Of a DNA stretch of 64,000 nt, positions 18,843 through 27,181 are shown in pieces. A program made the translations under genes and the position numbers. Each line of letters begins with the position of its first letter. The first letter of the stretch is position 1. Source of the stretch: Marinifilaceae bacterium (GTDB taxonomy: Bacteria; Bacteroidota; Bacteroidia; Bacteroidales; Marinifilaceae); NCBI GenBank assembly GCA_016936255.1, contig JAFGYE010000064.1, forward strand, positions 1-64,000, given 5' to 3'. The notes below the pieces were generated by a model. The model searched no databases and had not been told where the DNA came from. It saw only the letters and a program-made list of their open reading frames with translations.

Positions 18843-18926
18843 GCCCAGGTGGCGGAATTGGTAGACGCGTCAGCTTGAGGGGCTGGTGGCCGCATGGTCG
18901 TGCAAGTTCGAGTCTTGTTCTGGGCA
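18843..18926 (+). tRNA. tRNA-Leu (GAG)
   Basis: An 84-base class II tRNA. Acceptor GCCCAGG (18843-18849) pairs with TCTGGGC with one G-T pair, and the discriminator is A (18926). The D arm is GGCGGAATTGGTAGACGC, the anticodon loop TTGAGGG gives GAG (codons CUC/CUU), a long variable arm follows, and the T loop is TTCGAGT. CCA is not encoded. Confidence 0.96.
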
Positions 18927-18939
18927 CATATGAAAAAAG

Positions 18940-18960
18940 CAGAGGGGTAACCCTCTGTTT
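18940..18960 (+). terminator. Short terminator after tRNA-Leu
   Basis: CAGAGGG (18940-18946) pairs with CCCTCTG (18951-18957), followed by TTT. The stem is only seven bases long, so strength is uncertain. Confidence 0.5.
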
Positions 18961-19726
18961 ATAAGACGTTTCTAAACGTACAGGCATTAGGTTCAATCAA
19001 AAGTTCAATCATTTTTTTTGAAAATCAGAGCCTAAATGATATTCAATAGCCTGAAAAACTGAAAATTATGGTTTTTTGCCTTCCGATTTACGATCCAACA
19101 CAAGTGATATTTCAATGAGATATCAATCACCACAAATCAAAATAAGATCGTATAATAGAATGAACTTTTCTATGTTGTCCTTTGCTTGTTAAAGACAAAA
19201 GAGGAGTTGAATCCATTTATTGATGAAACTGAAAAGGAATATAATCACAAGACCTTACATGTTTTTTTTAGAAGACGTGCTTTTATTCCTAAAACAGCAA
19301 GGCAATTTACCGATTATTTATTGACTGAAGGAAAGCTTCAGGAAAGATCTTTGATTCAATGATCGGATTTTTAAAGACCTCTTCTAATGTACTTATTCCT
19401 TGTGAACTTATAGAAAATAATTCAGTTTAAACTCTCTTGAAAATGTTCTTCTTTCATAATTATTAGATAATCATATCTTAAGTCTGTGTCTATGCAAGGG
19501 TTTTACTTTCAGCAAATTGAAATAGTCAGAAAGGATAAAAAATACAATTTCATCATTATTGGAAGTGTTTCATAAGTCTGAAAGTAGTTAAATGAATAGT
19601 ATTATTTATTAAGTTACTAAAATACTTTTAAAAACACAGAATTGATTCTTTTTTGCTTGGCTATTCCTTGAGTTGTATGTTTTTATTTTATCTTTAAAAC
19701 GATATTTTGAAAAAAAACAGCAAATA
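18961..19726. other. Long gene-poor stretch downstream of tRNA-Leu
   Basis: Nearly 770 bases without an intact gene. It holds a truncated coding remnant at 19159-19362 and an inverted repeat (19504-19512 with 19578-19586). It probably also holds the promoter of the sigma factor gene. A tRNA 3' end followed by debris is typical of sites where integrating elements have come and gone, but no attachment repeat or integrase was seen. Confidence 0.5.
19159..19362 (+). pseudogene. Remnant resembling a LysR-type regulator C-terminus
   Basis: The frame reads without a start codon from just after a stop at 19158. It includes KTLHVFFRRRAFIPKTARQ and then FTDYLL. This resembles the end of the LysR substrate-binding domain, where a basic residue precedes the F-x-P-x-x-R-x-F-x-D-F/Y-L helix. 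No N-terminal HTH part exists upstream. I infer a decayed fragment. The match is short and the call is tentative. Confidence 0.4.
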
Positions 19727-20320
19727 ATGAGTTCATCAATTCAGCATATAGATTATTTTTCTGTAAAAAAAATGAAGCGTGGGGATGCAAATGCATTTGA
19801 TGATTTGTTTAAAAAGTATTCTTCACTTTTATTTAATTTTGCTGTTAAGTATTTAAAGTCGAAAGAAGAAGCAGAGGAAGTTGTGCAGGAAGTATTTCTT
19901 TATGTTTGGGATAAAAGAGATGGTTTAAAACCTGAACATTCTTTCAATGCTTATATTTTCACAATAGCCTATAATATTATTAAGAAATATTTTATTAAAA
20001 AATCTAAGGATAATGCTTTTAAAGATGATTTGATTTATTCTTTGCTTAAAGAGGAAAATAATCTGGACAAGACCATAGATTATAAATTTTTTCTTGAAAA
20101 GGTGGAGCTGGTTATTGATGCTTTACCAGAAAGGAGAAAAGAAATTTTTATCAAAAGGAAGTATTACGGGCTTTCAATTAAACAAATTGCCGAAGAACTT
20201 GAAATCTCTCCTAATACCGTAGAAAATCAGCTTGCTTCTGCTCAGAAGCAAATTCTAAAAGAACTTTCTAAAAGAAAATTGGCAGGAGTACTCTTTTTTG
20301 CTTTTTTTGTTTCGATTTAA
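19727..20320 (+). CDS. ECF sigma factor, FecI/RpoE type
   Basis: The 197-residue sigma-70 family protein has region 2 (about 15-85: FDDLFKKYSSLLFNFAVKYL, EEAEEVVQEVFLYVWDKRD) and region 4 (about 128-185: LPERRKEIFIKRKYYGLSIKQIAEEL, TVENQLASAQKQI). It directs RNA polymerase to the promoter of its polysaccharide locus. I start at the ATG at 19727. A TTG frame opens 54 bases earlier and would add a poorly conserved lead. The C-terminus carries a short hydrophobic tail (AGVLFFAFFVSI), a common feature of Bacteroidota PUL sigma factors. The FecR anti-sigma gene follows after 95 bases, and the pair is followed by SusC with an STN signalling domain. A decayed copy of this gene's 5' end lies at 29683. 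Confidence 0.92.
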   Translation: MSSSIQHIDYFSVKKMKRGDANAFDDLFKKYSSLLFNFAVKYLKSKEEAEEVVQEVFLYVWDKRDGLKPEHSFNAYIFTIAYNIIKKYFIKKSKDNAFKDDLIYSLLKEENNLDKTIDYKFFLEKVELVIDALPERRKEIFIKRKYYGLSIKQIAEELEISPNTVENQLASAQKQILKELSKRKLAGVLFFAFFVSI

Positions 20321-20415
20321 TGAGAATTTAATTCACTGGCATTTAGGTATATATGTATTTTATTTATTTTTTTTGTCATTTTTTCACCTTTTCGGATAGT
20401 GGATTTTTCGCTTAA

Positions 20416-21459
20416 ATGGACATTATAGATATCATGCAAACAAATAGGGAAAAATTAAATCGCTTTTTATCGGGTAAATATTCATTCAATGACTATTTGT
20501 CCATATCCTCTTATTTCAAAAATGAAGAGTGTCATGAAGAGTTGAAGAAACATATGGAAGAGGAGTGGAATGAAACGAAACCGACTGAGGATAACAAGGA
20601 ACGTTTGGATGGAATTTTGAACCGCTTGCATGATCATATAAACAGTACGGGCAAAATAAAAGAAAGTGTCTTTCAGTCGTTTTACAATGTATTCTCAAAA
20701 ATTGCCGTTGTTTTATTGATTCCTGCTTTAATTACCATTTGTGTTTTATCGTACGTTTCAATTAATTCTCATGGAAAGATTGAATCCTGGGCTGAAATTC
20801 ATTCTCCAATTGGATCACGAGTGAAATTTCAGTTGCCGGATGGAACTCAAGGATGGCTGAATAGCGGATCCTCCATTAAATATCCAGTCAATTTTGCACA
20901 GAATCGGAAAGTTGAGATGTCCGGTGAAGCCTGGTTTGATGTTGTGCATATCAATTCGGATGGATTTAGGGTACTGACACCCTATTTTAATGTTGAGGTG
21001 GTTGGTACTCAGTTTAATGTGAATGCATATGATGATGATATAACTACCGGGGTTATCCTGGAAAGAGGAAAAGTAATTGTGCTTGGCAAAGATGAAAGTG
21101 TGAAAGGGGAACTTGAGCCTAATCAACAATTGGTGTATGATAAATCAACAAAGGAACTTGTTAAATCAAACATTGACGCAAAAAGCTACACAAGTTGGAA
21201 GGAAGGATTGCTGGTATTTAAGAATGCTACTATGGCAGAAATAGCAAAAAGACTGGAACGAAGATATAATGCCGAAATAATTCTGCATGGCGATTCATTA
21301 AAGGCTTCAATATTCAGGGCAACTTTTCAGGACGAAAATCTCGAAGATATTTGCAAAATGTTATCAACTGTGGCTCCCATACAGTATAAAATTCACAAAA
21401 GACTACAACAACCAGACAGCACTTTCCTAAAAAAGAAAATAGAAATGTGGTTAAAATAA
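20416..21459 (+). CDS. FecR family anti-sigma factor
   Basis: The 347-residue protein has a cytoplasmic sigma-binding N-terminus (about 1-85), one transmembrane segment (about 95-115, AVVLLIPALITICVLSYV), a periplasmic FecR domain (about 120-215, VKFQLPDGTQGWLNSGSSI) and a C-terminal secretin/STN-like domain (about 255-320, FKNATMAEIAKRLERRYN). It holds the sigma factor inactive until the SusC STN domain contacts the FecR C-terminus when glycan is bound. It lies directly after the sigma gene and 126 bases before SusC. Length and order are typical. Confidence 0.93.
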   Translation: MDIIDIMQTNREKLNRFLSGKYSFNDYLSISSYFKNEECHEELKKHMEEEWNETKPTEDNKERLDGILNRLHDHINSTGKIKESVFQSFYNVFSKIAVVLLIPALITICVLSYVSINSHGKIESWAEIHSPIGSRVKFQLPDGTQGWLNSGSSIKYPVNFAQNRKVEMSGEAWFDVVHINSDGFRVLTPYFNVEVVGTQFNVNAYDDDITTGVILERGKVIVLGKDESVKGELEPNQQLVYDKSTKELVKSNIDAKSYTSWKEGLLVFKNATMAEIAKRLERRYNAEIILHGDSLKASIFRATFQDENLEDICKMLSTVAPIQYKIHKRLQQPDSTFLKKKIEMWLK

Positions 21460-21502
21460 AATATAAAACAAAAAAAATGCCTATGACAATGTTATAAAAA
21501 AA

Positions 21503-21532
21503 ACAGGGAGGTATTTGCACTACCTGCCCTGT
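21503..21532. promoter_or_regulatory. Hairpin between anti-sigma gene and susC
   Basis: ACAGGGAGGTA (21503-21513) pairs with TACCTGCCCTGT (21521-21532) with one bulged base. A run of A precedes it on the plus strand, so it would be a terminator for minus-strand transcription. On the plus strand no T run follows, so it would lie in the susC 5' leader or between it and the anti-sigma mRNA. It may protect or separate the abundant susC transcript. Confidence 0.55.
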
Positions 21533-21585
21533 CGATTAATTAGAATTTAACTTTAAGAAGTAGTAAATCCATTAATTACAAATTT

Positions 21586-24500
21586 ATGAAAAAAAACAAA
21601 ACCTGCAGGCTGTTGGAAGACAATGGCTTGTTAAAAATGCTTAAGATTATGCGTTTAACCATTTTTATCTTATTTGTTTCTATATCGCAAACGTTCGCGA
21701 TTAAATCTTACGCTCAGTTGGCTAAAATCACATTAGACATGAAGAATGTAAGTGTGGAAGAAGTTATCGACCAAATAGAAAGTAACTCGGAGTACTTTTT
21801 TATGTATAACAATGATTTAATTGATGTTAGCCGTAAGGTAGATATCAAGGTCGAAGAAATCAAGATTGATCAGGTATTGGATAAACTATTTGAAGATACT
21901 GATGTTTCTTATTCGATTCTCGATCGTCATATCCTGCTGGTGAACAGTGAGGGAAAAGAAAAAAACAACTTGCAGCAAAAGTCAGTTTCTGGAAAAATCA
22001 AAGACTCTTCCGGTATTCCACTACCAGGAGCAACTGTACTTGTAAAAGGTACTACAAACGGTACAATAAGCGATATTGACGGAAATTATGTTCTTTTAAA
22101 TGTTCCAGCTGACGCAATTCTTGTGTATTCATTTATTGGAATGAAATCGCAGGAAATTTCTTTTGATGGAAGTGCAAACGTTAATGTAACATTAACCGAA
22201 GAAACAATCGGGTTGAATGAAGTGATAGCTGTTGGTTATGGCACACAGAAAAAAGCAAATTTGACTGGAGCCGTAGGAAGTGTTCAGATGGGGGATATGG
22301 AAAGCAGACCTTTGACTAATGCCAGTTTGGCTTTACAAGGTACTGTTTCTGGAGTATATGCTTTGCAAAGTTCAGGAAAACCAGGAGATGATGATGCGGT
22401 TATTTCCATTAGAGGTGTTGGAACATGGACTGATAATTCACCATTGGTACTGATTGATGGATTTCCTGGCAATATGTCTGATGTTAATGCAACTGACATT
22501 GAATCAATATCAGTATTAAAAGATGCAGCATCTTCTTCCATTTATGGAAACAGGGCTGCCAATGGAGTTATTTTGATTAGCACAAAAAAAGGAACTGCCG
22601 GCAAGATGAAAGTGAGCTATAACGGCTATTTTGGCGTACAGAAAGCAACCCGTTTGCCAAGTGTTTTAAATTCGGTAGAATATGCCACACTTCGTAACGA
22701 GGCATCGGCAAATTCAGGAAGTGTTCCAAATTACACCGATGAAGATATTCAAAAGTATGCAGCACACAATGACCCAATGTATCCTGATATTGATTATTTT
22801 AAAGTGTACTATGGTCAGGCAAATACACAGAATCATCGTGTAAATATGTCTGGTGGTAATGAGAATGTGCAGTACGCGTTTATGCTTGGGCATTTAAATC
22901 AAGATGGTATTATGGTAGCAACCAGTTACAAAAAGACCGATTTTCGTTCGAACATAGATGCTTTTTTCTTAAAAGATAAAAAATTAAGGCTGTCTACTAA
23001 ATTGGCTGGTAACCTTGGTGTTAAAGGTGAGCCTACCAGTGTTTGGAATGCTACATGGTATGCCACACTCGCCCCAATATATCCCCTTAAAAACGCAGAA
23101 GGAGAGTATATGAGCGTAAACGGGGAATTAAATCCTTATGCCGAAATTAAAACTGGTAGTACAGCAGAAACGAAACGCTATAATTTTAGTGGGCAGGTTG
23201 AAGCTGAATATGAAATTGCTAAAGATTTAAGTGCGCAGGTTACATATGGATATAATGTTGTTACATCAAACGGGAACCGTTTTAATGCGAATGTAGTATT
23301 AGCAAATAAGGACGGAAGTTCAAAAACAGAATCATCAGATTTGGATGTTCGTAATAATACAGATGTTCAGACAATGTTGACTTCTTTATTGAAATACAAC
23401 AAAATATTTGGAAAACATGAGTTAAAATTGTTAGCCGGTTATTCTGAAGAAGAGTTTACTTACGATTGGCAAAGTGGCTATCGAAAAAACTTTGTTAACA
23501 ATGACCAGCGAGTACTCAATCTTGGCGATGCTGCTACTCAGAAAAATAATGCCGGGAGTTACGACCTTGGTTTGCGATCCTACTTCGGGCGTATAAATTA
23601 TGTATTTGATAACAAGTACTTGTTTGAAGCTAACATTAGAAGAGATGGATCTTCGCGATTTGCTTCAGGAAATCAGTGGGGAACGTTTCCATCTTTTTCA
23701 GGAGGTTGGATTATTTCGAAAGAAGATTTTATGCAAGATGCTAATTGGCTTAATTTCTTGAAGCTACGTGCCTCTTGGGGACAGCTTGGAAATGAGAAAA
23801 TACCAAACTATTATAACGGGAGTGATATCTTGCAGTCAGGTAAAGATTATTCGCTTGGAGGTGCCCTATATTCAGGTGTGGCTTTAGAAGATATGATCAA
23901 TAAAGATTTATCATGGGAAACATCAGAACAATTGAATTTTGGTATAGATATGACATTGAGAAATGGCATGGAACTGACCGTTGATTATTTTGACAAAAAA
24001 ACAAAAGGTTTACTTTTAGATCGACAAATTCCATGGACTATGCAATTGAATGCACCTTTCGTAAATGCCGGTGAAGTTCAGAATAAGGGAATTGAAGCTT
24101 CTTTAACCTACCGGAAAACGTTTTCAAATGGTCTTAAGTTCCGTACTACGTTTAACGCATCTCACGTTGTAAATAAAATTACAAAAATGGATCCGGAGAA
24201 ACTTACTTCTCCCAAGGCTCAAAAAGTGGGGGACGCCATTAATTCATTTTATGGCTACAAGATGGATGGAATTTATCAGGTCTCTGATTTTGACTATGAT
24301 GGAAGTACGTATACTTTAAAGCCTGGTGTTGTTTCTGTTTCAAACTATGTTGCGCAGCCGGGAGACATTAAGTTTAGAGACCTTAACGGCGATGGCGTTG
24401 TAGATCAGAATAACGACAGAACAGTAATTGGGAAACAGTTCCCGGATCTTACTTATTCGTTGAACCTAAATTTGGAATGGAAACAATTTGATTTTAGTGC

Positions 24501-24915
24501 ATTCTTTCAAGGTGTACAAGGCATTGATGGCTATTTTTATTATGAAATTGCTACGCCATTTAGTGGTGTTGCCAATCTAGGCTCATGGTGGAAAGACAGA
24601 TGGACACCTGAAAATCCATCCAACACTATGCCACGGGTAACTTTAGACGAATATCGTACGAATGTTCATTCGTCTTTCTATGTGGAAGATGCATCCTACC
24701 TCCGTTTGAAGAATATTGAATTGGGGTATACCCTTAGTCCTGAAATTGTTTCCCGAATTGGATTAGGTTCCGTACGAATTTATGGAAGTATCCAAAATGC
24801 TTTTACCATCACGAATTTTAAAGGTTTTGATCCTGAGCAAAAAGTTGATCAAACCAGAGCTGAGGCTTTTCCTCAGGTTCGTGTGATGACTATGGGTATA
24901 AATGTTAACTTTTAA
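21586..24915 (+). CDS. SusC/RagA TonB-dependent glycan transporter with STN domain
   Basis: The 1109-residue outer membrane protein imports oligosaccharides with energy from TonB. Domains in order are a signal region (about 1-44), an STN domain (about 47-120, ITLDMKNVSVEEVIDQIE), a carboxypeptidase-regulatory-like domain (about 130-205, VSGKIKDSSGIPLPGATVLV), a plug (about 215-345, YGTQKKANLTGAVGSV to VILISTKKG) and the beta-barrel. It ends MTMGINVNF with a terminal Phe. The STN domain marks regulation through the FecI/FecR pair just upstream. SusD follows after 12 bases and forms the lid of the same complex. Confidence 0.96.
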   Translation: MKKNKTCRLLEDNGLLKMLKIMRLTIFILFVSISQTFAIKSYAQLAKITLDMKNVSVEEVIDQIESNSEYFFMYNNDLIDVSRKVDIKVEEIKIDQVLDKLFEDTDVSYSILDRHILLVNSEGKEKNNLQQKSVSGKIKDSSGIPLPGATVLVKGTTNGTISDIDGNYVLLNVPADAILVYSFIGMKSQEISFDGSANVNVTLTEETIGLNEVIAVGYGTQKKANLTGAVGSVQMGDMESRPLTNASLALQGTVSGVYALQSSGKPGDDDAVISIRGVGTWTDNSPLVLIDGFPGNMSDVNATDIESISVLKDAASSSIYGNRAANGVILISTKKGTAGKMKVSYNGYFGVQKATRLPSVLNSVEYATLRNEASANSGSVPNYTDEDIQKYAAHNDPMYPDIDYFKVYYGQANTQNHRVNMSGGNENVQYAFMLGHLNQDGIMVATSYKKTDFRSNIDAFFLKDKKLRLSTKLAGNLGVKGEPTSVWNATWYATLAPIYPLKNAEGEYMSVNGELNPYAEIKTGSTAETKRYNFSGQVEAEYEIAKDLSAQVTYGYNVVTSNGNRFNANVVLANKDGSSKTESSDLDVRNNTDVQTMLTSLLKYNKIFGKHELKLLAGYSEEEFTYDWQSGYRKNFVNNDQRVLNLGDAATQKNNAGSYDLGLRSYFGRINYVFDNKYLFEANIRRDGSSRFASGNQWGTFPSFSGGWIISKEDFMQDANWLNFLKLRASWGQLGNEKIPNYYNGSDILQSGKDYSLGGALYSGVALEDMINKDLSWETSEQLNFGIDMTLRNGMELTVDYFDKKTKGLLLDRQIPWTMQLNAPFVNAGEVQNKGIEASLTYRKTFSNGLKFRTTFNASHVVNKITKMDPEKLTSPKAQKVGDAINSFYGYKMDGIYQVSDFDYDGSTYTLKPGVVSVSNYVAQPGDIKFRDLNGDGVVDQNNDRTVIGKQFPDLTYSLNLNLEWKQFDFSAFFQGVQGIDGYFYYEIATPFSGVANLGSWWKDRWTPENPSNTMPRVTLDEYRTNVHSSFYVEDASYLRLKNIELGYTLSPEIVSRIGLGSVRIYGSIQNAFTITNFKGFDPEQKVDQTRAEAFPQVRVMTMGINVNF

Positions 24916-24927
24916 AAGATCCTAACG

Positions 24928-26478
24928 ATGAAAAATACAAATAAGATCATTACTATATTTTTTCTTTTATCAGTTTTGTTTGGTTGTTCAGACGATTTTC
25001 TCGATAAAACGCCTCTTGATAGGTTGTCCCCTACCACATTCTATAAAAACGAAACCCAGGCTAAAATGGCACTGATGGGTATTTACAATGCCATTCAGCC
25101 AAATGCCACACCGACTCATTTTTATCAGTTTGAATTTATGTCGGATAACGGTTATTGCCAGGCAGCATGGCAGGGTTCAAATGAAATTGGCTCATGGAGT
25201 ACCAATTCAAACAGCTGGGCTCCGAATGCAAAATGGCAACAAGATTATAAAATCCTTACCAGGGCAAATCAATTTATGAAAGACATCAGTACAGCTCCGG
25301 TAAGCGATGAAGTGCGAACTCAGATGGTGGCGGAAGCAAAATTTTTACGAGCTTATGCCTATTCTGATTTAATTACTTTTTTTGGAGATGTGCCACTTAT
25401 AACCGAGGTGCTGACGCTTGATGAAGCCTATGTGTCACGAAATGCTAAAAGTGAAGTTCTTATTCAAATTCTTTCTGATTTTACTGATGCTATCGCTGTA
25501 TTACCAAAATCTTATTCTGAGGTAGGACGTGCGACTAAAGGTGCAGCATTGGCCTATAAAGCAAAAATATTGCTTTATAATGAACAATGGGATGAGGCTG
25601 CACAAGCAGCTAAGGATGTTATGGATCTTGAGGTTTATGATTTTTTCTCAGACTACTCTGGTCTTTTCACAGAAGCCAAGGAGAATAATAGTGAAGTTAT
25701 TTTTGATATTCAATACACAACAAATCAACCCCAACCATGGCCGGCAGAGCCATTTGTTCTGGGTACCTGGCAAACGTCGAACATTACAGCCGATATGATT
25801 AATTCATATTACATGACCAATGGGTTGCCGATAACAGATGCAACATCCGGTTACAACGATCAGGATCCTTATACAAACAGAGATCCAAGACTTGCTAGTA
25901 CTGTAGTTCTTCCGGGTTCAACATATGGCGATGCTACTTTTATTCCTGCCAGTTATGCTGAATACCCTTGTGGCGCCAAACCACGTAAGTATGCGGAGTA
26001 TGGAGTTGCCGACGTCAACACCAGTACCCTGAATACGATCTTGATGCGATATGCAGACATCTGCCTGATGCGTGCTGAAGCGCTAATCGAATCTGGTAGT
26101 ACGGATCAGGAAATTTATGACCTGATTGATGCTGTTCGTGCAAGAGTGGGAATGCCTGCTGTTGAATCTGTTGAAGGAACCGGGCTTAACCAAACTCAAC
26201 TTCGTGAAATAGTAAGACATGAAAGAAGAGTCGAATTTTGCATGGAGGGAACACGGTATGCAGATATGCTGCGTTGGAAAGATGAATCCTTAGTACATGA
26301 TGTGTATGGTTATGACAAATCGAAATTATCTGACCCTGCAGACCCAACTAAATGGGTGTTCGAACAGATTAAGATAACTACTATAAACTTTAATGCAAGC
26401 AAGGGGTGGTTGTGGCCAGTACCTCAAGGAGACATTGATATTAATGAAAATTTACTCCCGAATAATCCTGGGTATTAA
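24928..26478 (+). CDS. SusD/RagB family glycan-binding lipoprotein
   Basis: The 516-residue lipoprotein (LFGCSDDFLDKTPLD; Cys at about residue 21) covers the SusC barrel and captures the glycan. The SusD fold shows TPR-like helices early (FLRAYAYSDLITFFGDVPL, KGAALAYKAKILLYNEQWDEAA). Near the C-terminus is the conserved ILMRYADICLMRAEALIES / IVRHERRVEFCMEGTRYADMLRW pair of motifs. Length is typical. It is directly coupled to SusC and followed by a terminator at 26499, so SusC-SusD form the core transcript. Confidence 0.96.
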   Translation: MKNTNKIITIFFLLSVLFGCSDDFLDKTPLDRLSPTTFYKNETQAKMALMGIYNAIQPNATPTHFYQFEFMSDNGYCQAAWQGSNEIGSWSTNSNSWAPNAKWQQDYKILTRANQFMKDISTAPVSDEVRTQMVAEAKFLRAYAYSDLITFFGDVPLITEVLTLDEAYVSRNAKSEVLIQILSDFTDAIAVLPKSYSEVGRATKGAALAYKAKILLYNEQWDEAAQAAKDVMDLEVYDFFSDYSGLFTEAKENNSEVIFDIQYTTNQPQPWPAEPFVLGTWQTSNITADMINSYYMTNGLPITDATSGYNDQDPYTNRDPRLASTVVLPGSTYGDATFIPASYAEYPCGAKPRKYAEYGVADVNTSTLNTILMRYADICLMRAEALIESGSTDQEIYDLIDAVRARVGMPAVESVEGTGLNQTQLREIVRHERRVEFCMEGTRYADMLRWKDESLVHDVYGYDKSKLSDPADPTKWVFEQIKITTINFNASKGWLWPVPQGDIDINENLLPNNPGY

Positions 26479-26498
26479 AAATATCAATTAATAAGGCT

Positions 26499-26535
26499 AA
26501 GCCAAGGTCTTTTTTAAGATCTTGGCTTTTGTTTT
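26499..26535 (+). terminator. Terminator after susD of locus 1
   Basis: An 11-base stem (26499-26509 with 26518-26528, one G-T pair) followed by TTTGTTTTT, 21 bases after the stop. Confidence 0.8.
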
Positions 26536-27181
26536 TGAACTAATTCTTACGCTTTTTGGTTCTTATTGATCCACAAAATAAACCACTGACAAGATTTGCA
26601 AATGGAATCTATTTCATTTTTTTAAAATCAAATTTCCGGGAATTTTAAAATAGATATGAATCGAAATTAATAAGTATAGATTTTAATGGTGAATAACACT
26701 TTTATTGTCGAATAAAAAAACATTTCGACAAAAACATCGATTAATGAGGGGAAATTCACAAATGGGTTCGCTTAAAACTTGCAAATTCCTAAAATACACA
26801 TTTCAGAAAATCAATTTGTAAATTTAAATGGTAAGGTCTGTATTGGTTGTCGCATGGTGTATAATACGCATCTCCAAATTATAAGCAATAATTTGACCTC
26901 CCTGTGTGGCAACTTCCTATATTTTTTATTTATTTTCGGAATTCGTATATTAAAAAGTATTTTAAACCTTTTTTTTGAAAGTGTGAATAAATCAAAACTA
27001 ATGGACAGGTCGTATGGTAAATATTTGTAATGGAAATGTTATTTCTGCGAGAAAAATTCACTCTTAAAGCAATACTTTCAGCTGAATCTGTTAAATACAG
27101 TTTCTCGCTATCTGTTTTTAATTCGTTTGTCCAACAAGCTGCTGCAACCAAAAAACCAATAGTAACTCAAAGAAACAAATT
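26536..27181. other. Long region upstream of GH31
   Basis: About 650 AT-rich bases with no coding frame that resembles a real protein. It holds a perfect 8-base inverted repeat, TTGTCGAA (26705-26712) and TTCGACAA (26724-26731), which is a possible operator or small hairpin. The GH31 promoter should lie here. Nothing else was identified. Confidence 0.5.
26705..26731. repeat. Inverted repeat TTGTCGAA / TTCGACAA
   Basis: Perfect 8-base arms separated by 11 bases of mostly A/T. The centre-to-centre distance is 19 bases, about two helical turns, which suits a dimeric DNA-binding protein. It may also be a chance hairpin, as T does not follow it. Confidence 0.4.

Noticed and set aside
19504-19586. 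Inverted repeat TACTTTCAG / CTGAAAGTA as ends of an insertion sequence
   Set aside because: Only nine bases long, 65 bases apart, with no transposase and no target duplication seen.
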